A DNA stretch of 7,995 bases. It comes from Gammaproteobacteria bacterium. Its GTDB lineage: Bacteria > Pseudomonadota > Gammaproteobacteria > Granulosicoccales > Granulosicoccaceae. Shown piece by piece: positions 1-4,882 of the stretch. Made by a program: the position numbers and the translations under genes. The notes under the pieces were generated by a model. That model did no database searches. It worked only from the letters and a program-made list of their open reading frames with translations, and was not told where the DNA came from. The stretch spans positions 1 to 7,995 of the forward strand of contig DOIU01000465.1 in assembly GCA_003511825.1 (NCBI GenBank). Direction: 5' to 3'. Every line of letters begins with the position of its first letter. Within the stretch, counting starts at the first letter, position 1.

Positions 1-589
1 GAGGGGCGCTGAACAAGGCCACGATTTGCCCGTCCGGCGAAGCCAACATCAAGGACGCGGTGTGATCCATGAGGTAGCCTTGGGGGTTATGCGGATTTTC
101 CATGCGCTGATAAACCACACCCAGCTCCGTGGATAGGGTTGGCAAGGTCTTCGGATCGGGCGTCAGCCCAATAAAATCCGGATTAAAGAAAGCCATGTAT
201 TTCTTCAAATGCTCAGGCGTATCTCGCTGCGGATCCACACTGACAAAGGTGACCTTCAGCGGTGAAGCCGCGCTTTGAGCACTGAGGTTCTGGACCACCT
301 TGTCCATCACCGTCATGGTGATCGGGCAGACATCCGGACAATGCGTATAACCAAAGAACAGCATATGCCAATCACCCTGAAAGCGATCACGACCAAACGG
401 CGCACCGTCTTGATCCGTCATGGTCATATCAGGCAGTGATTTAAAACCGGCAGGAAGCAGGGTGGATGCCTGCAGTAATGGCTGCAATGCAGCGTTGTCA
501 ACGCCTTGAGGTTGCTTCAGAAGATACACTCCCAAACCACTGGATAGGGCCACGATGGCGGTCAAAAACACCAGGGTTGGTTTATTCAT
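1..589 (-). CDS. SCO1/SenC family copper chaperone (3' end cut by window)
   Basis: This leftward gene starts at ATG 587-589 and is open to the window edge, giving 196 residues without a stop. SCO proteins are membrane-anchored thioredoxin-fold proteins that deliver copper to, or reduce, the CuA site of cytochrome c oxidase on the outer face of the inner membrane. The sequence shows an N-terminal hydrophobic anchor (residues 5-24) with no lipobox. The thioredoxin-like domain has FFGYTHCPDVCP with the metal-binding pair C84 and C88, then VSVDPQRDTPE (117-126), and the third copper ligand H176 in LMDHTAS. All three ligands are present, so the protein should be functional. Family members usually run about 200-220 residues, so perhaps 10-25 residues are missing. 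No strong Shine-Dalgarno precedes the start. It is divergent from prmB. The oxidase or haem A genes that often accompany SCO would lie left of the window and cannot be seen. Confidence 0.93.
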   Translation of the reverse strand, partial: MNKPTLVFLTAIVALSSGLGVYLLKQPQGVDNAALQPLLQASTLLPAGFKSLPDMTMTDQDGAPFGRDRFQGDWHMLFFGYTHCPDVCPITMTVMDKVVQNLSAQSAASPLKVTFVSVDPQRDTPEHLKKYMAFFNPDFIGLTPDPKTLPTLSTELGVVYQRMENPHNPQGYLMDHTASLMLASPDGQIVALFSAP

Positions 590-625
590 CTCAAGCAGAT
601 TCTCGCAAAAATCGTCAGGCGCGTA

Positions 626-654
626 ATCATCGCCATTCTGGGAAGATTTGTAAA
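626..654 (-). promoter_or_regulatory. Predicted sigma70 promoter of the SCO gene
   Basis: On the minus strand a -35 box TTTACA (649-654, 5/6 to consensus) is separated by exactly 17 bases from a -10 box GATGAT (626-631, 4/6). Transcription would begin near 619, leaving about 30 bases of leader before the ATG at 589. This is a prediction from box matching and spacing only. Confidence 0.45.
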
Positions 655-664
655 CAGGTATACT
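636..664 (+). promoter_or_regulatory. Predicted promoter of prmB
   Basis: A good -10 box TATACT (659-664, 5/6) lies 33 bases upstream of the prmB ATG. At 17-base spacing the -35 box is only TTCTGG (636-641), which is weak. It overlaps the oppositely directed SCO promoter, so the two polymerases would compete for the same DNA. Confidence 0.38.
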
Positions 665-697
665 GCGCCTCCCAACGAGGACGACAAACAGACCACA

Positions 698-1603
698 ATG
701 ACGCTTGATCACTGGCCACAAACCACCCGTCTAACGCTTGAATCCGCAATTCGGGAAGGCGCCAACTACCTTGACCAGCATGAACTGACCTATGGCCACG
801 GGACGGATAACAGCCTGGACGAAGCCGCGTGGCTGGTTCTGGAGGCCATGGGTTTATCACCGTTGGACGCACCAGACTACACGCGCGAACTGAGCCTCTC
901 TGACAAGACCCGTGCGCGCGACTATTTACAGCAACGCGCCATGAATAAGACACCGGCGGCGTATATTACCGGGCGCACATGGTTCGCGGGTTTGGAGTTT
1001 TATGCCGATGCACGCGCACTGGTGCCACGTTCACCCTTAGCCGAACCGATTGCTCAGGGTTTTTGCGACGTGCTCGATCCCACTGCGGTGACACGGGTAC
1101 TGGACTTGTGCACCGGCGGTGGCTGCATTGCCATTGCCAGCGCCTATGCATTTGCCGACGCTGACGTAGACGCCGCGGATATCTCGGCCGATGCCCTGGC
1201 ATTGGCGCACAAAAACCGCGAACTGCATGGGCTTGAAGCACGGGTCCAGCTGATCCAGAGCGATCTGTTCGACGCGCTAGACAGCGATACGCCTTACGAC
1301 ATGATATTGAGTAACCCGCCCTACGTTGATGCTGAGGACATGGCGGCGTTGAGTCCAGAATTTGCCGCTGAGCCTGAGTTGGGTTTGACGGCAGGGGACG
1401 ATGGTCTGAGTATTGTCCGCCGCATTCTCGCCGAGGCCGCCGATTACCTGAGCCCCGCAGGCGTGTTGGTATGTGAAGTGGGCAATAGCGCGCCCGCCTT
1501 AGCGCGCGCTTTTCCGCAGCTGCCATTCCAGTGGTTAGACTTTGCCCACGGAGGCGAGGGCATCTTTCTCTTGAGCCGCGACGATCTGCAACGCAGCTAT
1601 TAG
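698..1603 (+). CDS. prmB: PrmB, ribosomal protein L3 N5-glutamine methyltransferase
   Basis: PrmB is a cytoplasmic SAM-dependent enzyme that methylates a glutamine side chain of ribosomal protein L3 during 50S assembly. The 301-residue product matches the family length (about 300-310). The N-terminal substrate-binding part carries the PrmB-typical LTYGHGTDN and VPRSPLAEPI. The methyltransferase domain has SAM-binding motif I, DLCTGGGCIAIA (from D136), then VDAADIS (motif II) and the catalytic NPPYVDAEDM, where N206-P-P-Y209 is the amide-methyltransferase signature. EPELGLTAGDDGL and CEVGNS also match the family. The VDAEDM continuation and LVPRSP favour PrmB over its paralogue PrmC, which modifies release factors. 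The start is chosen because homology begins close to this ATG. Its Shine-Dalgarno is poor: GAGGA at 677-681 is 16 bases away. It converges with the SDR gene across 22 bases. Confidence 0.96.
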   Translation: MTLDHWPQTTRLTLESAIREGANYLDQHELTYGHGTDNSLDEAAWLVLEAMGLSPLDAPDYTRELSLSDKTRARDYLQQRAMNKTPAAYITGRTWFAGLEFYADARALVPRSPLAEPIAQGFCDVLDPTAVTRVLDLCTGGGCIAIASAYAFADADVDAADISADALALAHKNRELHGLEARVQLIQSDLFDALDSDTPYDMILSNPPYVDAEDMAALSPEFAAEPELGLTAGDDGLSIVRRILAEAADYLSPAGVLVCEVGNSAPALARAFPQLPFQWLDFAHGGEGIFLLSRDDLQRSY

Positions 1604-1625
1604 GGTTGCAGCACCGACTTACCCT

Positions 1626-2387
1626 CTAGGCGTCACGCTCAACCCTGACATCCGTCGCAGTCAATTGGCGATCTGTACGCGCAATCAACGGTAAAAAGTG
1701 ATCGACCCGCGTCTCTGGTAAAGGGACTTCCGTCGGCAACTCGCCAGGAAAGGCGCGCGTGCGCAAGGGCGTTCGCATCGGACCCGGGTTAATACGGTGC
1801 ACAGCGACGCGCGGATACCCGTCAGCGTTCAGGCGATTCTCGGTTTCATCCGCAAGAATGGTCGCAAAGCTTCTGATGGCCGCCTTACTGACGCCGTACG
1901 CCCCCCAATAGGCGGTGTCGTGATCATCGAGCGTAAAAACGACGCTACCGGCGTCACTCGCCTCTAGCAGCGGCAACATGGCTTGGGTGAGCAGCACCGG
2001 ACCGTGCAGATTGGTCGCCATCGCTTTGGTCCAATGACTCATATCATAGCTACTGAGTGGCATCGGCGTACCCAAGGCCGCCGCACAGTGAACCAGGGCA
2101 TGCAATTGGCCAAACTCTTCTTCAATCATCGTGGCAAGTGCGGCGTAATCCTTAGGCGCTGCCCCCTCCAAATCCAGCGGAATGATACCGGTCTGTGGGG
2201 CGCCGGCCTCCTCAAGCTCATCATAGAGCCGCTCAAGATGGGGCATGGAGCGGCCCAATAAGACCACGGTGGCGCCGCGCTGGGCGCACGCCAGCGACAA
2301 GGCGCGACCAAGCCCCCCATAGGCGCCAGTAATAAGGACGACACGTTGGTCAAGACGGGGTTCGGTGGGGGCGGTATCAGCAGACAC
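1626..2387 (-). CDS. yciK: YciK-like short-chain dehydrogenase/reductase
   Basis: This 253-residue Rossmann-fold protein belongs to the SDR superfamily. It shows the NAD(P)-binding TGAYGGLG (T20-G27), an LLGR segment ending in R46, DL at D72-L73, N126 in MATNLHGP, and the Y164-G-V-S-K168 active-site pair. PLLEASDAGSVVF, WGAYGVSK and RINPGPMRTPLR resemble E. coli YciK, whose physiological substrate is not established. Two deviations stand out. The usual NNAG motif reads HCAAALG (100-106). The loop before WGAY is about three residues shorter than in YciK and holds LDDHDTAY in place of the SSS stretch, so the canonical catalytic serine is not evident. The GTG start at 2385-2387 is supported by a well-spaced AGGA and an upstream promoter. 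The subfamily is inferred from motifs; the SDR fold itself is secure. Confidence 0.85.
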   Translation of the reverse strand: MSADTAPTEPRLDQRVVLITGAYGGLGRALSLACAQRGATVVLLGRSMPHLERLYDELEEAGAPQTGIIPLDLEGAAPKDYAALATMIEEEFGQLHALVHCAAALGTPMPLSSYDMSHWTKAMATNLHGPVLLTQAMLPLLEASDAGSVVFTLDDHDTAYWGAYGVSKAAIRSFATILADETENRLNADGYPRVAVHRINPGPMRTPLRTRAFPGELPTEVPLPETRVDHFLPLIARTDRQLTATDVRVERDA

Positions 2388-2393
2388 GGAATA

Positions 2394-2397
2394 TCCT
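2394..2397 (-). promoter_or_regulatory. Shine-Dalgarno AGGA fixing the GTG start of the SDR gene
   Basis: On the minus strand AGGA sits six bases upstream of GTG 2385-2387. This is near-ideal spacing and supports the GTG as the true start. Confidence 0.7.
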
Positions 2398-2421
2398 GAA
2401 TAGGTGTAAGGTTACTGCGCG

Positions 2422-2450
2422 AGTGTAGCGGGTTGCTGCACCGCTGTCAT
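2422..2450 (-). promoter_or_regulatory. Predicted sigma70 promoter of the SDR gene
   Basis: On the minus strand a -35 box ATGACA (2445-2450, 5/6) and a -10 box TACACT (2422-2427, 4/6) are separated by exactly 17 bases. The start of transcription would fall near 2415, about 28 bases before the GTG codon. The boxes lie in the 84-base gap after the DUF364 gene, so the SDR gene could be transcribed independently of its upstream neighbour. Confidence 0.5.
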
Positions 2451-2471
2451 CGGCATCCGATACCACGCCGG

Positions 2472-3308
2472 TCACGAGGCGAGCAGCGCTTCCAACCCCG
2501 GATAACTGTGCGCGTGCAACGTATACTTAGCCACACTGTCACCCCAAGGTTCAGCCTGACGCAGTCGATGGATCAAGGCGTCAACATCCACCACTCGGCT
2601 GGCGCCAATTTCGTGGATACCCGCCTGCATGAGAGAATCCGGTACGCAGCCCGCTGTGGGGCCGATTAGCGCAACATGCGCGGCAGGTGACACGCGTGCC
2701 AGCAGATCGGGCAAGGTATCATTCAGCAAGGTTGATGCGGTGCATAGGACTTCATCACCTTGCGACAACACCGAGGGGTCCAGCGTCACATCGCCAGGTA
2801 TCTCATCTGACAGATACGCCGGATCGGATTCCAGCACGGTGAACTTCTGACCACGTTGCTGAAACCGACTGACCAGCGGCGGAAAATACCCCACCATCAC
2901 AATGTGCTCAGCGGGACGCTTATTGATTGCCCTTGGTGACTGCGAGAACAAGCCCGCGCGCGCGAACACATGCTGGGAAATCGCATTGATCGCCGCCATG
3001 CCCAAGGTGCGCTCAACAGCGTCTGATGAGACATACCAGCGGGCCACATCCGCCACGGGCAGGCCGACCGCTCGCTGCGCCACGCTGGCTGTGTGTTGTG
3101 GCTGCTGCCGATTGTGTGACAGCTGGCTGTAGAAAAAGCCGCAACTGCGATCTTCTAACAGCAGCACGCCGAATTTCTTGAATTTCTCCGGCAGGGGCGT
3201 TCGCTCGTGTAATTCGGGGACTTCACAATGCGCCGCTGCGGGCAAGGTGAGTGCGCACGCGATGCGTTCAATATCCGCGAGCAGTCGCGTTTTCAAAGCT
3301 TGAGGCAT
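2472..3308 (-). CDS. DUF4213/DUF364 domain protein (putative metal-chelation family)
   Basis: The 278-residue product resembles the DUF364 family, called putative heavy-metal chelation proteins. As I recall, a structure of a Desulfitobacterium member shows an enolase-N-like domain followed by a Rossmann-like domain; the biochemical role is unknown. Visible features are an N-terminal domain (about 1-110) ending in the conserved GMAAINA (103-109), then MVGYFPPLV (138-146), a strand ending VLES(D) (158-162), TASTLLND (190-197) where a nucleotide- or ligand-binding turn is expected, and LIGPTAGCVPD (214-224). No signal peptide or membrane segment is visible, so it is probably cytoplasmic. I chose ATG 3306-3308 because family-like sequence begins there. 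The same frame stays open to an ATG at 3524, but the extra 72 residues look non-coding. The Shine-Dalgarno is weak (GGA, 12 bases away). It is divergent from wecA and upstream of the SDR gene on the same strand. Confidence 0.75.
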   Translation of the reverse strand: MPQALKTRLLADIERIACALTLPAAAHCEVPELHERTPLPEKFKKFGVLLLEDRSCGFFYSQLSHNRQQPQHTASVAQRAVGLPVADVARWYVSSDAVERTLGMAAINAISQHVFARAGLFSQSPRAINKRPAEHIVMVGYFPPLVSRFQQRGQKFTVLESDPAYLSDEIPGDVTLDPSVLSQGDEVLCTASTLLNDTLPDLLARVSPAAHVALIGPTAGCVPDSLMQAGIHEIGASRVVDVDALIHRLRQAEPWGDSVAKYTLHAHSYPGLEALLAS

Positions 3309-3443
3309 TACAGTCGTCTGTCCAAGTGTTAAAATTTTGGCGAAAAAGAGGCGGAAGTGTGATGGTTTACCAAAGTTTTCAATCCACAGAAACGCGTTCC
3401 GTGTAGAATACAGCATCTGAAGTGCATGAAGCACATCTCGTAG

Positions 3444-3472
3444 GCTGTTGAATAATATTATTATTAGGCAGC
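3444..3472 (+). repeat. Imperfect inverted repeat / hairpin
   Basis: GCTGTT (3444-3449) pairs with GGCAGC (3467-3472) using two G-U pairs. After a single G/A mismatch, AATAAT (3451-3456) pairs with ATTATT (3460-3465) around a three-base ATT loop. The wobble pairs hold only in plus-strand RNA; the minus strand would have C/A mismatches there. No T-tract follows, so this is not a standard intrinsic terminator. It could be a regulatory structure or an operator for the operon on its right. Confidence 0.4.
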
Positions 3473-3589
3473 GTTGTATGTGCTGACACGCAGTCACGCC
3501 ACCGAAAGAGCCTGACCTTACCACATTGATGCCTGTGCGAAGGGTGTGTTTACGCCCTCACGCGATTACAATAGGCCTGCGGACGCGAC

Positions 3590-3598
3590 TGGTATGAT
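3590..3598 (+). promoter_or_regulatory. Predicted extended -10 promoter of the polysaccharide operon
   Basis: TGG followed by TATGAT (3593-3598, 5/6 to TATAAT) forms the TGn extended -10 element. No good -35 box lies at 17-18 bases, which extended -10 promoters can tolerate. Transcription would begin near 3605, about 25 bases upstream of the wecA start. Confidence 0.45.
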
Positions 3599-3618
3599 CC
3601 GCGCCGCAACCTAACGAC

Positions 3619-3626
3619 AAGAAGAG
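3619..3626 (+). promoter_or_regulatory. Shine-Dalgarno of wecA (AAGAAGAG)
   Basis: The purine-rich AAGAAGAG lies two bases before ATG 3629 and five before the adjacent ATG 3632. The spacing favours the second ATG of the ATGATG pair, which would shorten the protein by one methionine. Confidence 0.5.
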
Positions 3627-3628
3627 TT

Positions 3629-4762
3629 ATGATGAATCCAAACGCCGTGCTGAGTCTCGTGCTGCCATTTTTTATTTGCGCCACCCTGATTATGGTCCTG
3701 CGCAAACATGCCGGCAGCATTGGGCTCTTGGATCGCCCCTGCCAACGCAAGCAACATAAGGGACTGGTGCCCTTGGTCGGTGGCATCGCTATCTGGACCG
3801 CTTTCGCTATTTCCACACTGTTAATGTTTTTCGACTGGTCAACCCTTGCCATGGTGAGCATAGGCTTACTCGTGATGGCGCTGGGCGTGCTTGATGATGT
3901 GCACGAACTGGGCACGCGCAAGCGGTTTTTGGTCCAGATTTTGGCCGGCGTGGCCATGGTCTACCTGGGCCAACTGCAAATTAACCAGCTCGGCAATGCA
4001 TTCGGCGGCGGTATAGTCCAATTTTCTGGCGCCTTCGCCATTTTGTTCACGATTTTCAGTACGGTCGGCGTGATCAACGCCCTGAATATGATCGACGGGA
4101 TGGACGGGCTCGCAGGCAGCATAGCCAGCATCAGTTTTCTCGCTCTCGCCGCCGTGGCTTATGCCGGAGGCGATATGGTCTCCGCTCAGATTTTGCTCAC
4201 CATTGTTGGTTCACTGGCGGCTTTTCTGTTGTTCAATCTCCGAGTGGCAGGGCATGCAGCACGCATCTTTATGGGCGATGCCGGCAGCATGTTTCTCGGC
4301 TTTCTCCTTGCGTGGTTCTTTGTCGCATTGTCACAGGGCGAGTCCCCCGTGCTATCCGCTGTCAGCGCCGGCTGGATTTTTGGCTTACCCTTGCTCGATA
4401 TCAGCGTCGTCATGGTGCGTCGAGTCATGGCGGGTCGCTCACCGTTTGCCGCAGGTCGTGATCATCTGCATCACTTACTTTTGGATCGCGGTCTCAGCGT
4501 GAATTCGACACTGGCTATCATCGTCGCTGCACACGCCATGTTTGTTGTCATCGGCCTGATCGGCAACCACAATCGGGCACTGGAACCCGGTCTGTTCTGG
4601 CTCTTTATCGGTTTAGTGGTCGCCCACCTGCTGTTGAGTAATCACTACACGTCCATCGGCACGGACGCCCGGCGGCAAGCCGCTCGGCCAAACCCTCGCG
4701 TGCCGGAAGACTGTACACATCTGTCGCACGCGCAACCTTCGCACAAATCTAAACGGATATAA
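3629..4762 (+). CDS. wecA: WecA-like polyprenyl-phosphate HexNAc-1-phosphate transferase
   Basis: This 377-residue multipass inner-membrane enzyme of the MraY/WecA superfamily would move a sugar-1-phosphate, probably GlcNAc-1-P from UDP-GlcNAc, onto undecaprenyl phosphate and so start O-antigen or capsule repeat synthesis. It has the Mg-binding LDDVHELG (D89, D90), NALNMIDGMDGL with D156 and D159, the cytoplasmic FMGDAGSMFLG loop, and the basic GRDHLHHLLL with H279-L-H-H282. These positions agree with those I recall for E. coli WecA (367 residues). About ten hydrophobic segments are visible. After the last one comes a hydrophilic Arg/Pro/His-rich tail of about 35 residues (about 343-377), longer than I would expect. 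Sugar specificity cannot be read from sequence, and WbpL-type enzymes taking other HexNAc sugars are possible. It is the first gene of the operon. Its TAA stop overlaps a purine-rich ribosome-binding-like stretch for what follows. Confidence 0.88.
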   Translation: MMNPNAVLSLVLPFFICATLIMVLRKHAGSIGLLDRPCQRKQHKGLVPLVGGIAIWTAFAISTLLMFFDWSTLAMVSIGLLVMALGVLDDVHELGTRKRFLVQILAGVAMVYLGQLQINQLGNAFGGGIVQFSGAFAILFTIFSTVGVINALNMIDGMDGLAGSIASISFLALAAVAYAGGDMVSAQILLTIVGSLAAFLLFNLRVAGHAARIFMGDAGSMFLGFLLAWFFVALSQGESPVLSAVSAGWIFGLPLLDISVVMVRRVMAGRSPFAAGRDHLHHLLLDRGLSVNSTLAIIVAAHAMFVVIGLIGNHNRALEPGLFWLFIGLVVAHLLLSNHYTSIGTDARRQAARPNPRVPEDCTHLSHAQPSHKSKRI

Positions 4763-4768
4763 GAGGCG

Positions 4769-4882
4769 GTGCGCATCGAGACGATGCCAGTGCGGCCACT
4801 GGCGCGGCTCGAGGCTGCGCCCAGCTACCATGCTTTCTGCTTGACCGTTGCAGCAAGTCTGCGCGTGCGGTTGTGCCAATGA
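4769..4882 (+). CDS. Possible 37-codon leader ORF, stop overlapping the lyase start
   Basis: This small open frame begins at GTG 4769 (or the internal ATG 4784) and ends at TGA 4880-4882. The stop overlaps the ATG of the lyase gene as ATGA. A strong ribosome-binding-like stretch, AAGAGGCG, lies at 4761-4768, overlapping the wecA stop. The spacing to GTG 4769 is short and to ATG 4784 long, so neither start is ideal. The peptide begins VRIETMPVRPLARLE, is rich in Arg, Ala and Leu, and resembles nothing I recognise. The lyase gene has no Shine-Dalgarno of its own, so translation of this frame could deliver ribosomes to it. The alternative is a plain 116-base spacer in which a chance frame happens to end there. 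Confidence 0.3.
   Translation: MRIETMPVRPLARLEAAPSYHAFCLTVAASLRVRLCQ

Larger units (their letters stand above)
3309..3628. other. 320-base divergent intergenic region, locally AT-rich and structured
   Basis: No gene is supported here. The DUF364 frame stays open through much of it on the minus strand, but the translation has no family-like character. Visible contents are an AT-rich core around 3451-3466 with the perfect palindrome AATAATATTATT (3451-3462), an imperfect hairpin around it (3444-3472), small inverted repeats at 3422-3434 (GTGC/GCAC) and 3484-3496 (TGAC/GTCA), and an extended -10 promoter at its right end. I found no convincing minus-strand promoter for the DUF364 gene. The region separates the housekeeping genes from the polysaccharide operon. 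Confidence 0.6.

Noticed and set aside
589..630. A 14-codon frame on the minus strand starting in the SCO leader and ending in an ATGA overlap with the SCO start.
   Set aside because: It begins inside the predicted -10 box, so it would lie upstream of the transcript start. It has no ribosome-binding site and is very short.
966..1526. A 186-codon open frame on the minus strand.
   Set aside because: It lies wholly opposite prmB, is Arg/Pro/His-rich low-complexity sequence and matches no family I know. It is a shadow of the real gene.
1602..1625. AGGGT/ACCCT inverted repeat in the convergent gap between prmB and the SDR gene, considered as a bidirectional terminator.
   Set aside because: Only five pairs with a 14-base loop and no T-tract on either strand.
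2427..2445. AGCGG/CCGCT hairpin in the gap between the DUF364 and SDR genes, considered as a terminator.
   Set aside because: The stem is five pairs with a nine-base loop and no following T-run, and it coincides with the predicted SDR promoter spacer.
3350..3361. GGCGGAAGTGTG, a 10 of 12 match to the RfaH ops element GGCGGTAGCGTG upstream of a polysaccharide operon.
   Set aside because: One mismatch falls on T6, which as I recall is contacted by RfaH. The site lies about 240 bases upstream of the only promoter I can propose for the operon, so it would not be in the transcript. No JUMPstart context surrounds it.
4613..4879. An 88-codon minus-strand frame across the wecA-lyase gap.
   Set aside because: Mostly opposite the wecA coding end, with no recognisable family and no ribosome-binding site; it is better explained as a chance frame in GC-rich DNA.
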